Made by a program: the position numbers and the translations under genes. Below the pieces are notes generated by a model that searched no databases, had not been told where the DNA came from, and was given only the letters and a program-made list of their open reading frames with translations. A stretch of 64,000 nucleotides of DNA from an uncultured Planctomycetota bacterium (GTDB taxonomy: Bacteria; Planctomycetota; Phycisphaerae; UBA1845; Fen-1342): contig CAADGL010000021.1 in the NCBI GenBank assembly GCA_900696525.1, forward strand, positions 248,001 through 312,000. Direction: 5' to 3'. Positions 40,120 through 48,912 of this stretch are shown in pieces (position 1 is the first letter of the stretch; every line of letters begins with the position of its first letter).

Positions 40120-40462
40120 CGCGACGCCTCGTCCGGAAACGGCGCTGGCGTGGGCGCGGCCGCGCCATCTTGATCCACGCGGCCGCTAGCGCGATAACGG
40201 CTCGGTATCGCCGCGAACGGCGTGAGAGCGCGTGTTCCTGCCCGCGATCCTCGGCATTGTCCTGCACGAGCTCGCGCACGGGATAGCGGGATGGGACTCC
40301 TGAGCATCTGCGCGGATTTGGGCTCGGCGTGATTCGTGGTGCGTGTTCTTCACAATGAAGCGGGTGGGCGACATCGTCCGCGGCCAGCCAAGATCAGCCG
40401 CCGCGCCATGTAGAAACGTCGGGTGAGAAGGTGTGCGTTCCATGCGGGTACGGAATCATAGA
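40120..40462. other. Gene-free stretch
   Basis: No supported gene, RNA or strong hairpin is seen between the NfnB-like gene and the Rrf2 regulator gene, which converge here. Confidence 0.5.
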
Positions 40463-40993
40463 TTAGCTATCTTGCCTATAACGCCAGCCGTGTTTTTCCG
40501 AGGTCCCCAATCTTCGAGCGTGAGGGCTCACAGCCGTCTTGGTCAGGCCCGATGGGAGCTTCCGCGGAGGCTGTGAGCTCCGCGTCCTGTAAGCAACCCG
40601 AAACTCATCGAACGTGGTGTCGTAAAGCAGCGCGTGCAGGGCGTCGTGTAGAGCGGTTAGTGTATGGTGCAGGGGGCAGGGATCGCCGTCGCCGCAAACG
40701 CCCCCGCCGAAGGGGCATGCGCGGCGTTCGTCCTCGCGTTCGAACAGTCTGAACACATCGTAGAGCCGGATCTTGGCGGGGTGGCGCGCGAGCGCGGCGC
40801 CGCCCCCGGGACCGCGAGAGCCGATCACGAGCCCCGCCTGCGACAGAAGGGAGAGGATCTTGGCGACGAATGGGCGTGGCAAACCGCGCGCGTCGGCGAT
40901 GTCTGCTGCCGAGAGCCGCGTCTTACCGCCGTCGTAGACTTCGGCCAGGCGACTCATCGCCGCGATGGCGCACTCGGTTTGTCGCCCATACAC
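40463..40993 (-). CDS. Rrf2-family transcriptional regulator with cluster-type cysteines
   Basis: A 176-residue regulator. The winged-helix domain reads YGRQTECAIAAMSRLAEVYDG through LSAADIADARGLPRPFVAKILSLLSQAGLV, then SRGPGGGAALARHP. Three cysteines, ACPFGGGVCGDGDPCPL, match the iron-sulfur ligand set of IscR/NsrR-type sensors. NsrR-like members sense nitric oxide; others sense iron, redox or O2. The GTG at 40993 is chosen because it gives the family's N-terminus. It is divergent from the molybdoenzyme operon and is its most likely regulator. The C-terminal 40 residues are an unrelated Arg-rich tail. Confidence 0.85.
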   Translation of the reverse strand: MYGRQTECAIAAMSRLAEVYDGGKTRLSAADIADARGLPRPFVAKILSLLSQAGLVIGSRGPGGGAALARHPAKIRLYDVFRLFEREDERRACPFGGGVCGDGDPCPLHHTLTALHDALHALLYDTTFDEFRVAYRTRSSQPPRKLPSGLTKTAVSPHARRLGTSEKHGWRYRQDS

Positions 40994-41113
40994 CTCGCGA
41001 ACCCGCCTATCGGCTGCGCCGCCTGCCGCGGGGGCGGCACACCCTGACCGACGCGGCACATGCGGTGGCGGCAGCGCATGAAGTATACCGCCGGCCAAGC
41101 CGTCGTCCAGTAA

Positions 41114-41160
41114 TTCCGATCGGAAACTCTGAATTATTTCAGAAACACAGGTCCAGAGTT
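41114..41160. promoter_or_regulatory. Palindromic operator candidates between regulator and operon
   Basis: A perfect 12-bp palindrome TTCCGATCGGAA (41114-41125) lies next to a 16-bp palindrome TCTGAATTATTTCAGA (41128-41143), both within a longer inverted repeat AACTCT/AGAGTT (41125-41130, 41155-41160). The region is AT-rich compared with its flanks. A TTGATT (41161-41166) followed 17 bases later by TAGCCT could be the operon promoter. Binding by the Rrf2 protein is inferred. Confidence 0.5.
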
Positions 41161-41240
41161 CTTGATTTTTGCGTCCGCCCGTGCTAGCCTTCGGCCGACG
41201 ATGGCCCGAATCGAACGCCTGTCGCCACCGAGAACCGGCC

Positions 41241-42509
41241 GTGATTCAAGCTGAGAATCCAGCCTCCGGAACCACTGCACCGCATCCCGTCGAGAGCCGC
41301 CCCGCGCCATTGGCCCACCACTTCCAGACCCTGCCACAGCAATACCACGCCAGCAAACTCGGGATGTGGCTGTTCCTCGCGACCGAGGTGCTGCTCTTCG
41401 CCGGGCTCTTCTGCTTGTACGCGGTCTATCGCCGCAACCACCCGGAGCTGTTCACGTATGGCCATCGCTACCTGGACACGGGCTGGGGCGCCATCAACAC
41501 GGTCGTGCTGCTCCTCAGCAGTCTCACGATGGCGATGGCCGTCTGGGCGGCCCAGAACAATCAGCGGCGCGATCTGGTGCTGTTCCTCGCGCTTACGCTG
41601 CTCGGGGGCGTCGACTTCCTGGGCATCAAGCTGATCGAGTACTCGCACAAGTTCCACGACAACCTCGTGTGGGGTGAGGCGTTCTATCGCGATCCGGAGG
41701 GAGCTGCGGGCGGCGCTCCGGCAGCAACGGGGCCGCCAAGCACTGCTCCACCCGCGCTGGAAGTGAAAGCCGGAGACCTCGCGAAGGGACGCGATCTCTT
41801 CCGCAACACCTGTGCGGCCTGCCACGGCCTGCGTGGCGAAGGGATTCCAGGACAAGGCAAGGACATGCGCGGCAGCGAGTTCATCGGTAAGCTGGACGAC
41901 GCAGGCCTGCTCGCCTTCATGCAGCGCGGGCGGATGCCCAACGAAAAGTCCAATACCACCGGCCGAATGATGCCGCCGCGCGGCGGAAACTCACTCCTGA
42001 CCGACGGCGACCTTCTCGACATCATCGCGTATGTGCGCGAGATTCAGCAACAGGCTCCCGGCGCGACTGGCGTGGGCGCGCCTTCCGGCCCAAACACGTC
42101 CTCGAGAATCCAGGGCGCATCCAGTGCTCAGGCGTTGGCCGCTGAAACCGAGATCTTCATTGATAAGTCGATCATCGCCCCTACGGCGATCGGCCCGCCC
42201 GGGCTGAGGCCCGGCTGGAATCAAGCAGTCAAAGAACGGGCGCACAGCGATCCTCCGCCGAATCCGCGGCACGATCCGCAACGTCCGCCGAATCTTCACG
42301 TTTTCTTTGGACTCTATTTCTGCATGACTGGGCTGCACGGTCTGCACGTCGTTGCGGGCTTGGCGGTTATCGCATGGTTGCTCATTCGCTCGCTGCGCGG
42401 GCACTTCAGCAGCGCGTATTTCACACCCGTGGATCTGGGAGGTCTCTACTGGCACCTGGTGGACTTGATCTGGATTTTCCTGTTTCCGCTCCTGTACCTG
42501 ATTCACTAG
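41241..42509 (+). CDS. Heme-copper oxidase subunit III with an inserted cytochrome c domain
   Basis: A 422-residue membrane protein. The N-terminal half has three helices of COX3 (LGMWLFLATEVLLFAGLFCLYAVYRR; WGAINTVVLLLSSLTMAMAVW; LFLALTLLGGVDFLGIKLIEYSHKF). Then comes a periplasmic c-type cytochrome domain, with heme site C191-AAC-H195 and a distal methionine among MQRGRMPN / GRMMPPRGG. The COX3 fold resumes with FFGLYFCMTGLHGLHVVAGL and LYWHLVDLIWIFLFPLLYL. It starts with GTG at 41241. Subunits I and II are not in the window. The insertion between helices 3 and 4 would place a heme c directly at the oxidase. Confidence 0.85.
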   Translation: MIQAENPASGTTAPHPVESRPAPLAHHFQTLPQQYHASKLGMWLFLATEVLLFAGLFCLYAVYRRNHPELFTYGHRYLDTGWGAINTVVLLLSSLTMAMAVWAAQNNQRRDLVLFLALTLLGGVDFLGIKLIEYSHKFHDNLVWGEAFYRDPEGAAGGAPAATGPPSTAPPALEVKAGDLAKGRDLFRNTCAACHGLRGEGIPGQGKDMRGSEFIGKLDDAGLLAFMQRGRMPNEKSNTTGRMMPPRGGNSLLTDGDLLDIIAYVREIQQQAPGATGVGAPSGPNTSSRIQGASSAQALAAETEIFIDKSIIAPTAIGPPGLRPGWNQAVKERAHSDPPPNPRHDPQRPPNLHVFFGLYFCMTGLHGLHVVAGLAVIAWLLIRSLRGHFSSAYFTPVDLGGLYWHLVDLIWIFLFPLLYLIH

Positions 42510-42579
42510 GGGCGGTCGCCATGCACGTGGGAACGCTGAAACGGTCGCACCGAGTGAGACGTACCTGGGAGTCTTTTCC

Positions 42580-44379
42580 GTGAGCACACCTGCCATCGGA
42601 CCCGACTCGCAACGGCCAGCTCTGCCGAACGGGATGCGTTACGGGGTCGTTGCAGCGGTTTGCGCCGTCAATCTCATGATTCTCGCGTACGCCGTTTCGC
42701 GCGGCGTGCCGCACGAATCAAGACCGACGGAACTGGCCGCGGCCCAAGCGCCGGCGACCGCGACTACCGCCGTCTCCACTCCGCAGCCCGTGGCCTCGCC
42801 GCCAAGCGTCGCGGCGGTCGTGAATCCGATCTTCCTGCCGGACGCGGCCGTCATCAAGGGGGCATACGTCCAGCACTGTTCCGCCTGCCACGGTGCGGGC
42901 GGTCGGGGGGACGGAGCGGCGGCAGCGCAGCTCTATCCGCGGCCGCGCGACTTCGTCGCGAGCCCGTTTCGATTCGCGTCCAGCAGCGCGAAGCGCGAGG
43001 AAGTCATCGCCGGCCTGGAGCGGATTATCTCGGTCGGCGTGCCGCGCAGCGCCATGCCGGGATTTGGCGGCGTGCTGGACGAGTCGATGATCGCTGGCCT
43101 GGCGCGCTATGTTCTGGATCAGCGCTCCTCATCGCCATCCTTACCAAACACGGAAACCGTCGACGTCGGCACGCGCCCTCCGACGACGCCGGGGCTGATT
43201 GCGCGGGGCGCGGAACTGTACCAGTCACAAGGTTGCGTCACGTGCCATGGGCCGACCGGACACGGCGACGGCGAGCAATCACGAAGGCTCGTGGATTCGG
43301 TCGGCCGACCGGTGCGACCGGCGGACCTGGCCTCAGGCGTGTTCAAGTCCGGCCAGGGCCCGGCGGATCTGTGCCGGACCATTCTCAAGGGAGTGCCTGG
43401 AACGCCGATGATCGCTTACGAGCCTGCGTTAACCCGCACGAATCCTGATGGAACGCATGACCTGACTGACGCCTGGGCGCTGGTCGCGTTCATCCAGAGC
43501 CTCAGCCCGAAGGATCAGCCCATCGGGCACACCTCGGGCACGGAGTTCGCCGCGATTCCGGCCAGCGACGAGGCCATGTTCCACGACCCGGCGCACCCGG
43601 CCTGGCTTGGCGTGCCGGCCACGAGCATCGAGTTGCGACCGTTGTGGCAACGGGTGGAGAGTATCACGCACGTCGACGTGCGCATCGTGCGGTCCGCGAC
43701 AGAGATTGCGATTTGCCTGGACTGGCGCGACGGAACGCTGGACCGGGGCCGCGACCACCTCGTTTTTTCCGATGCCGTGGCCGTCATGTTCGCCATGGGA
43801 GACGAGGTCCCGGCGCTGCCGATGGCCGTCCATGTCGAGGGATTTGAAGCGAAGGCGCCAGTCAATCTGTGGCACTGGAAGGCCAGCCGGCAATGGCGCG
43901 CTATGGGGGATGAGTTCACGGACCCGGCCCGAACGCCTGAGAAAGGGTGGACGGTGTTTGGGCCGCCGAAAGCGCCGCCGCCGGCTCGGGCAATCGACGA
44001 TGGACGATTCCCGTCGTTTCTGACGGCAAGGGACGCGGGCAACGTACATGAGAGCGACACGCTGCTGGCTCGCTCGGCTTTGGAGAGTAACGCGGAAGGC
44101 TTTGGCACGCTGACACTTCAGCCGCCGGAGAAGCAAAGCGTCGCGGCGACCGCCGTGTGGAGCAACGGACTCTGGCGGGTCGTGCTCGTCCGCGCGATCG
44201 AATCAAAGGACGAGCTCGATGTGGATTTTACGCAGAATCGGCGCATTCCCATCACGTTCGCGGTTTGGGATGGGTTCAAAGGGGACCGCAACGGCATCAA
44301 GCTGATCTCCGGCTGGCACTGGCTGAAGACCGGCTCCGCCGCCGGGCCGTCCGCGGTGCACGCAAAGGGACAGCCATGA
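42580..44379 (+). CDS. Diheme cytochrome c fused to a molybdoenzyme gamma-subunit-like domain
   Basis: A 599-residue membrane-anchored periplasmic protein. After a single helix (YGVVAAVCAVNLMILAYAVS) come two cytochrome c domains with sites CSACH (from residue 100) and CVTCH (from 219). The C-terminal 250 residues resemble the ethylbenzene-dehydrogenase-type heme-binding gamma subunit (EB_dh, also in NxrC, SerC, DdhC): VDVRIVRSATEIAICLDWRDG, VNLWHWKASRQW, ITFAVWDGFKGDRNG. It would pass electrons from heme b to two hemes c in one chain. GTG start; the stop overlaps the next gene as ATGA. Confidence 0.82.
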   Translation: MSTPAIGPDSQRPALPNGMRYGVVAAVCAVNLMILAYAVSRGVPHESRPTELAAAQAPATATTAVSTPQPVASPPSVAAVVNPIFLPDAAVIKGAYVQHCSACHGAGGRGDGAAAAQLYPRPRDFVASPFRFASSSAKREEVIAGLERIISVGVPRSAMPGFGGVLDESMIAGLARYVLDQRSSSPSLPNTETVDVGTRPPTTPGLIARGAELYQSQGCVTCHGPTGHGDGEQSRRLVDSVGRPVRPADLASGVFKSGQGPADLCRTILKGVPGTPMIAYEPALTRTNPDGTHDLTDAWALVAFIQSLSPKDQPIGHTSGTEFAAIPASDEAMFHDPAHPAWLGVPATSIELRPLWQRVESITHVDVRIVRSATEIAICLDWRDGTLDRGRDHLVFSDAVAVMFAMGDEVPALPMAVHVEGFEAKAPVNLWHWKASRQWRAMGDEFTDPARTPEKGWTVFGPPKAPPPARAIDDGRFPSFLTARDAGNVHESDTLLARSALESNAEGFGTLTLQPPEKQSVAATAVWSNGLWRVVLVRAIESKDELDVDFTQNRRIPITFAVWDGFKGDRNGIKLISGWHWLKTGSAAGPSAVHAKGQP

Positions 44380-47300
44380 GCGAATTCAAGCGCACGTCGG
44401 TGATGTTCACGATGCCGCCGGACCCGAGCACCTCGCGGCGGGAGTTCCTTGCGGCGCTCGCGGCGGGCGGCGCAGCCCTGCTGACCTGGCGGCCGGTGTT
44501 GGGCCTGCAAACGCTTCCCGGCATCGAGAATCCGCTGAAGTACTACCCTGCGCGAGATTGGGAAAAGGTCTATCGCGATCAGTACCGCTACGACCGGACG
44601 TTCACGTTCGTCTGCGCGCCGAACGACACGCACAATTGCCGGTTGCGCGCGTTCGTGCGGAACGGGATCTTCGTGCGCGCCGAACAAAACTACGACAGCG
44701 GCCGCGTGGGCGACCTGTACGGCAACACCGCGACCAACGCGTGGAACCCCCGCGGCTGCGCCAAGGGCTACCAGATGCAGAAACGCGTTTACGGCCCATA
44801 CCGGCTGAGCGGCCCGTTGATTCGCGTTGGATGGAAGCAGTGGGCCGACGACGGATTCCCTTCGCTGTCGGACAATCCGGAGCTGCGCGAGAAGTACAAG
44901 TTCAACACGCGCGGCCTGGACACATTCGTGAGAGTCGGCTGGGACGAGGCGTACGCTTATCACGCCAAGGCGGCGGTCGCGATCGCAAAAACCTACAGCG
45001 GCGAGGTTGGCGCGGCGCGACTGACGAAGGACGGCTACGAACCCGAAATGATCGAAGCCGCCCACGGCGCCGGGACGCGCTGCTTCAAGCTCCGCGGCGG
45101 AATGGGACTGCTGGGTGTGATGGGCAAGTACGGCATCTATCGCTGGTCCAACATGCTGGCGCTCTTGGACGAGCGAATCCGCGGCGTCGAGGCGAAGGAG
45201 GCGCTCGGCGGCCGGATCTGGTCGAACTACACCTGGCACGGCGACCAGGCCCCCGGACACCCGTTCGTTCACGGGCTGCAGACGGCGGACTGCGACTTCA
45301 ACGAGCTGCGGCACGCGAAGCTGCACATCCAGTGCGGCAAGAACCTGGTCGAGAGCAAGATGCCGGAGAGCCACTGGTTCGCCGAGCTGATGGAGCGCGC
45401 CGCCAAGATTGTCGTGATCACGCCGGAGTATTCGCCCGCGGGGACCAAGTGCAACTACTGGATTCCGGTCCGCGCGGGCTGTACCGACACCGCCCTCTTT
45501 CTGGGCGTCACGAAGTTGATGATCGACAACGGCTGGTTCATGGAGGACTTCGTGACGAAGTACACGGATTTTCCACTGCTGATTCGCACGGACAGCCTGA
45601 AGCGCATTCGTGCCGCCGATCTGTTCCCAGAGTACCAAGGCGGCCTCAGCAAGGACGGGCCGTCCTACAAGCTCCAGCACATCACGGACGAGCAGTACGC
45701 CAAGATCGGCGACTTCGTGGTCATCGACGACGCGACCGAACAACCGCGCGCCCTGACGCGTGACCACGTCGGCCGGACGATGGCCGGCGTCAACATCAAG
45801 CCAAGACTGTCCTGGACGGGCAAGGTTCGGCTGGCCGACGGTTCGGAAGTCGAGGCCATGACGATCTGGGACGCATACCGGATCAACCTGAAGGATTACG
45901 AACTCGATACCGTGGCCGAGATCACCGGCGCGGACAAGCGCCTCATCGAGCGGCTGGCACGCGATATCTGGGAAACCGCCAGAGCCGGCCACGCGGTGGC
46001 GATCCACGTCGGCGAGGGCATCAATCACTGGTTCCACGCCACGCTGTGCAATCGTGCGCAGTACCTGCCGCTCATGCTGACCGGCTCGCTCGGCCGCCCC
46101 GGCGCGGGCTGCTACACCTGGGCGGGCAACTACAAAGCCGCGCTGTTTCAGGGCGACGAAGGCGTCGGGCCGGGCTTCCTCGGGTGGATCGCCGAAGACC
46201 CGTTCGCACCGAATCTCGATCCGACCGTTGACGGAAAGGACATCAAGGTCCGCAAGCTCACCAAGGACGAGGAGCCGGCGTACTGGAACCACGGCGAGCG
46301 GCCGCTAATCGTGAACACGCCCAAGTACGGACGCAGGTGCTTCACCGGCGAGACGCACATGCCCACGCCAACCAAGTTCCTTTGGTTCACGAACGTGAAC
46401 CTTTTCAACAACGCCAAGCACGCTTACGACATGCTGTTCAACGTCAATCCGCTGATCGATTGCATCATCGCGCAGGACATCGAGATGACTTCGACCTGCG
46501 AGTACTCCGACATCGTCTACCCGGCGCTGTCCTGGCCCGAATTCCAGACGTACGAGATCACGGCGTCGTGCTCAAACCCGTTCCTCCAGATCTGGAAGGG
46601 CGGGATCGAGCCAACCTGCGACGCCCGCGACGACGTCGTGATTCTGGCCGAGGCGGCCGCGGCTCTGGCGCAGGAGACCGGCGACCAGCGCTTTGCCGAC
46701 TACTGGCGGTTCATCCTCGCGGATAAGCGGGAAGGCGTGAAGGTCTACGTGCAGCGACTGCTCGACGGTAGCACGACCACGCGCGGGTACAAGGTCGATG
46801 ATATCCTGGCGGGAAAGTACGGCGAGCCCGGCGCGGCCCTGATGCTCTTCCGCACCTATCCGCGCGTCCCGTTCTGGGAAAACATACACGAGGACATGCC
46901 CTTCTGGACCGACACAGGCCGCCTGAACGCATACTGCGACATCCCCGAAGCGATCCTGCACGGCGAGAACTTCATCGTACACCGCGAGGGGCCGGAGGCG
47001 ACGCCGTACCTGCCGAACGTGATCGTCTCATCCAACCCGCTCGTCCGTCCGGACGATTTCGGTCTTTCCCGAGATGCGATGCACTGGGACGAACGAACCA
47101 TCCGCAACATCAAACTGCCGTGGGCGGACGTGAAGAAGACGACCAATCCCCTGTGGGAGCAGGGGTTCCGGTTTCTGTGCCTGACGCCCAAGACCCGCCA
47201 TCGCGTGCACTCCTCCTGGTCGACGGTCGATTGGGCAATGATCTGGGATTCTAACTTTGGTGACCCCCATCGCACTGACAAGCGCATGCCGGACGTAGGT

Positions 47301-47966
47301 GAACACCAACTGCACATCAACCCCGATGATGCGGCTTCTCTTGGACTGCATGCCGGGGATTACGTGTATGTCGATGCCAACCCGGCCGATCGACCCTTCC
47401 GGGGTTGGCAGGAGGGACTGAAGGATCCGAACCCGCAGCACAAGCAGCGGGCCGAGTTCCTGGCCAGGGTGTCGCGCTGCATGCTGCGGGTGACGATCAA
47501 TCCGGCCTATCCGCGCGGCTGCGTGATGATGAAGCACGGTGCCTTCATCGCCACCGAGAAGTCGGTCCTGGCGCACGAGACGCGCGCCGACAAGCTGGCG
47601 CGTTCGGGCGACACCGGCTACCAGGCAAACTTCCGCTACGGATCGCACCAGTCGATCACGCGCAATTGGCTGATGCCCATGCACCAGACCGACTCGTTGT
47701 TCCACAAGGCAAAAGTCAAGATGGCGTTCATGTTCGGCGGCGAGGCCGACAACCACGCCGTAAATACGGTTCCCAAAGAGTGCCTGGTGCGAATCACGAA
47801 GGCGGAAGATGGCGGCTTGGCGGGCGTCGGGATCTGGAAGCCTGCGACGACCGGCTTTGGACCTTCGGGAGCGTCGGATATCAACCAGCGCTATCTGGCT
47901 GGGACGCTAACGGGGCTCAAGGGAACTGCCGCGTCGGCCACAGCGCCCGTTAGGAGGGCAACGTGA
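44376..47966 (+). CDS. Periplasmic type II DMSO-reductase-family molybdoenzyme, NxrA/NarG-like
   Basis: A 1196-residue catalytic subunit binding a bis-pterin guanine dinucleotide Mo cofactor. A Tat signal (SRREFLAALAAGGAALL) predicts export. The N-terminal FS0 cluster ligands are C80-APN-D84-THN-C88 and C128. The Mo-ligand aspartate is D290 in YTWHGDQAPGHPFVHGLQT, as in NarG, NxrA and EbdA. The length and HGLQTADCDFNELRHAKL pattern favour the nitrite oxidoreductase/EbdA side over cytoplasmic NarG. Nitrite oxidation, nitrate or chlorate reduction or an organic substrate all remain possible. It starts at 44376 in an ATGA overlap; the upstream frame is a shadow of the gamma gene. Confidence 0.85.
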   Translation: MSEFKRTSVMFTMPPDPSTSRREFLAALAAGGAALLTWRPVLGLQTLPGIENPLKYYPARDWEKVYRDQYRYDRTFTFVCAPNDTHNCRLRAFVRNGIFVRAEQNYDSGRVGDLYGNTATNAWNPRGCAKGYQMQKRVYGPYRLSGPLIRVGWKQWADDGFPSLSDNPELREKYKFNTRGLDTFVRVGWDEAYAYHAKAAVAIAKTYSGEVGAARLTKDGYEPEMIEAAHGAGTRCFKLRGGMGLLGVMGKYGIYRWSNMLALLDERIRGVEAKEALGGRIWSNYTWHGDQAPGHPFVHGLQTADCDFNELRHAKLHIQCGKNLVESKMPESHWFAELMERAAKIVVITPEYSPAGTKCNYWIPVRAGCTDTALFLGVTKLMIDNGWFMEDFVTKYTDFPLLIRTDSLKRIRAADLFPEYQGGLSKDGPSYKLQHITDEQYAKIGDFVVIDDATEQPRALTRDHVGRTMAGVNIKPRLSWTGKVRLADGSEVEAMTIWDAYRINLKDYELDTVAEITGADKRLIERLARDIWETARAGHAVAIHVGEGINHWFHATLCNRAQYLPLMLTGSLGRPGAGCYTWAGNYKAALFQGDEGVGPGFLGWIAEDPFAPNLDPTVDGKDIKVRKLTKDEEPAYWNHGERPLIVNTPKYGRRCFTGETHMPTPTKFLWFTNVNLFNNAKHAYDMLFNVNPLIDCIIAQDIEMTSTCEYSDIVYPALSWPEFQTYEITASCSNPFLQIWKGGIEPTCDARDDVVILAEAAAALAQETGDQRFADYWRFILADKREGVKVYVQRLLDGSTTTRGYKVDDILAGKYGEPGAALMLFRTYPRVPFWENIHEDMPFWTDTGRLNAYCDIPEAILHGENFIVHREGPEATPYLPNVIVSSNPLVRPDDFGLSRDAMHWDERTIRNIKLPWADVKKTTNPLWEQGFRFLCLTPKTRHRVHSSWSTVDWAMIWDSNFGDPHRTDKRMPDVGEHQLHINPDDAASLGLHAGDYVYVDANPADRPFRGWQEGLKDPNPQHKQRAEFLARVSRCMLRVTINPAYPRGCVMMKHGAFIATEKSVLAHETRADKLARSGDTGYQANFRYGSHQSITRNWLMPMHQTDSLFHKAKVKMAFMFGGEADNHAVNTVPKECLVRITKAEDGGLAGVGIWKPATTGFGPSGASDINQRYLAGTLTGLKGTAASATAPVRRAT

Positions 47967-48301
47967 CGATTCCTCGACCGCCCGCTCCCGATGCGCCGAT
48001 GATCGTCGACGGCGGGGTTCTTCCCGGGAACACCCGGTTCATGCTGCGATGCATGGTCGAAGAGCTGTTCCGCGGCGGAATGGCCCTGCGCGAGATCGAT
48101 GCCATGTCGCGCGACGTGAATTACCAGGCGCTCTTCGCCGCCCGGACAACGCTTGGAGATGACGCTTTCATCGCCTTGCTGGCCAGCGCGGCGGCCGGTG
48201 TCGGCGTGCATTCCTGCCGCATTCGCGAAACGCCGCCGACGACGTTCGATGCCGCGCTGACCATCCGCGGCGATTCAGATGTCGAAGAGGAGCTGTCATG
48301 A
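47963..48301 (+). CDS. Small conserved-looking protein inside the molybdoenzyme operon
   Basis: A 112-residue protein of unknown function, probably soluble, with FMLRCMVEELFRGGMALREIDAMSRDVNYQALFAARTTLGDDAFIALLASAA. It begins with GTG overlapping the catalytic-subunit stop by four bases and ends in an ATGA overlap with the hemerythrin gene, so its synthesis is coupled to both. A role in cofactor insertion or enzyme maturation is a guess from position. Confidence 0.6.
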   Translation: MTIPRPPAPDAPMIVDGGVLPGNTRFMLRCMVEELFRGGMALREIDAMSRDVNYQALFAARTTLGDDAFIALLASAAAGVGVHSCRIRETPPTTFDAALTIRGDSDVEEELS

Positions 48302-48900
48302 GTCCCGCATGCGCACGTCGTTCGACCAGCAACCCCGACGCAGTTGAGTTTCTCAAGCAGGAGCACCGCGTGATCGAGCGCGTGCTCGATGCCCTCGAGC
48401 ACGAACTCGCGCAGCGCGGCGTCACTCCGGCATTCATGTGGCCCGCCCTCGAATTCCTGGCGGCCTTCGCGGACGGCTGTCACCACCATAAGGAAGAAGA
48501 GCAGCTCTTCCCGAAGCTCGAAGAACGCGGGGTATCGCGTGATGGCGGGCCGATCGGCTGCATGCTCAGTGAGCACGACACCGGCCGCGCAGTGATGAAA
48601 CGCATGCGAACCAGCCTGGTAGCGCTCGAGGCAGGTGATTGCAGTGCGGAGGACGACTTTCGTGTGGCCGCCAAGCAGTACATCGAACACCTGCGTCAGC
48701 ACATCGCAAAAGAGGATAGCGTGCTGTTCGCCCTGGCCGAGCGCGTGCTGTCGGCGACGGAACGGGCGCAGATGGCGAGCCGCTTCTACGATTTTGAGCG
48801 GAGCGGCGATCATCCCGGCACGCACGACCGGTTCGTCGCGCTGGCCAAGGCGCTTCACCGCAGAGCCTTTGGCGAGTCACGCGACATTGCCCGCGGGTAA
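48298..48900 (+). CDS. Hemerythrin-domain protein
   Basis: A 200-residue four-helix protein with a di-iron hemerythrin pattern: EFLKQEHRVIERVLDALE, FADGCHHHKEEEQLFPKLEE, MLSEHDTGRAVM and YIEHLRQHIAKEDSVLFALAE give the His and carboxylate ligands. Such proteins bind O2 or NO or repair iron-sulfur clusters damaged by NO (as in RIC/YtfE). Located between the two enzyme subunits and under a putative NO/redox-sensing Rrf2 regulator, it may protect the complex. Confidence 0.88.
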   Translation: MSPACARRSTSNPDAVEFLKQEHRVIERVLDALEHELAQRGVTPAFMWPALEFLAAFADGCHHHKEEEQLFPKLEERGVSRDGGPIGCMLSEHDTGRAVMKRMRTSLVALEAGDCSAEDDFRVAAKQYIEHLRQHIAKEDSVLFALAERVLSATERAQMASRFYDFERSGDHPGTHDRFVALAKALHRRAFGESRDIARG

Positions 48901-48912
48901 GAGGAGCCTGTC

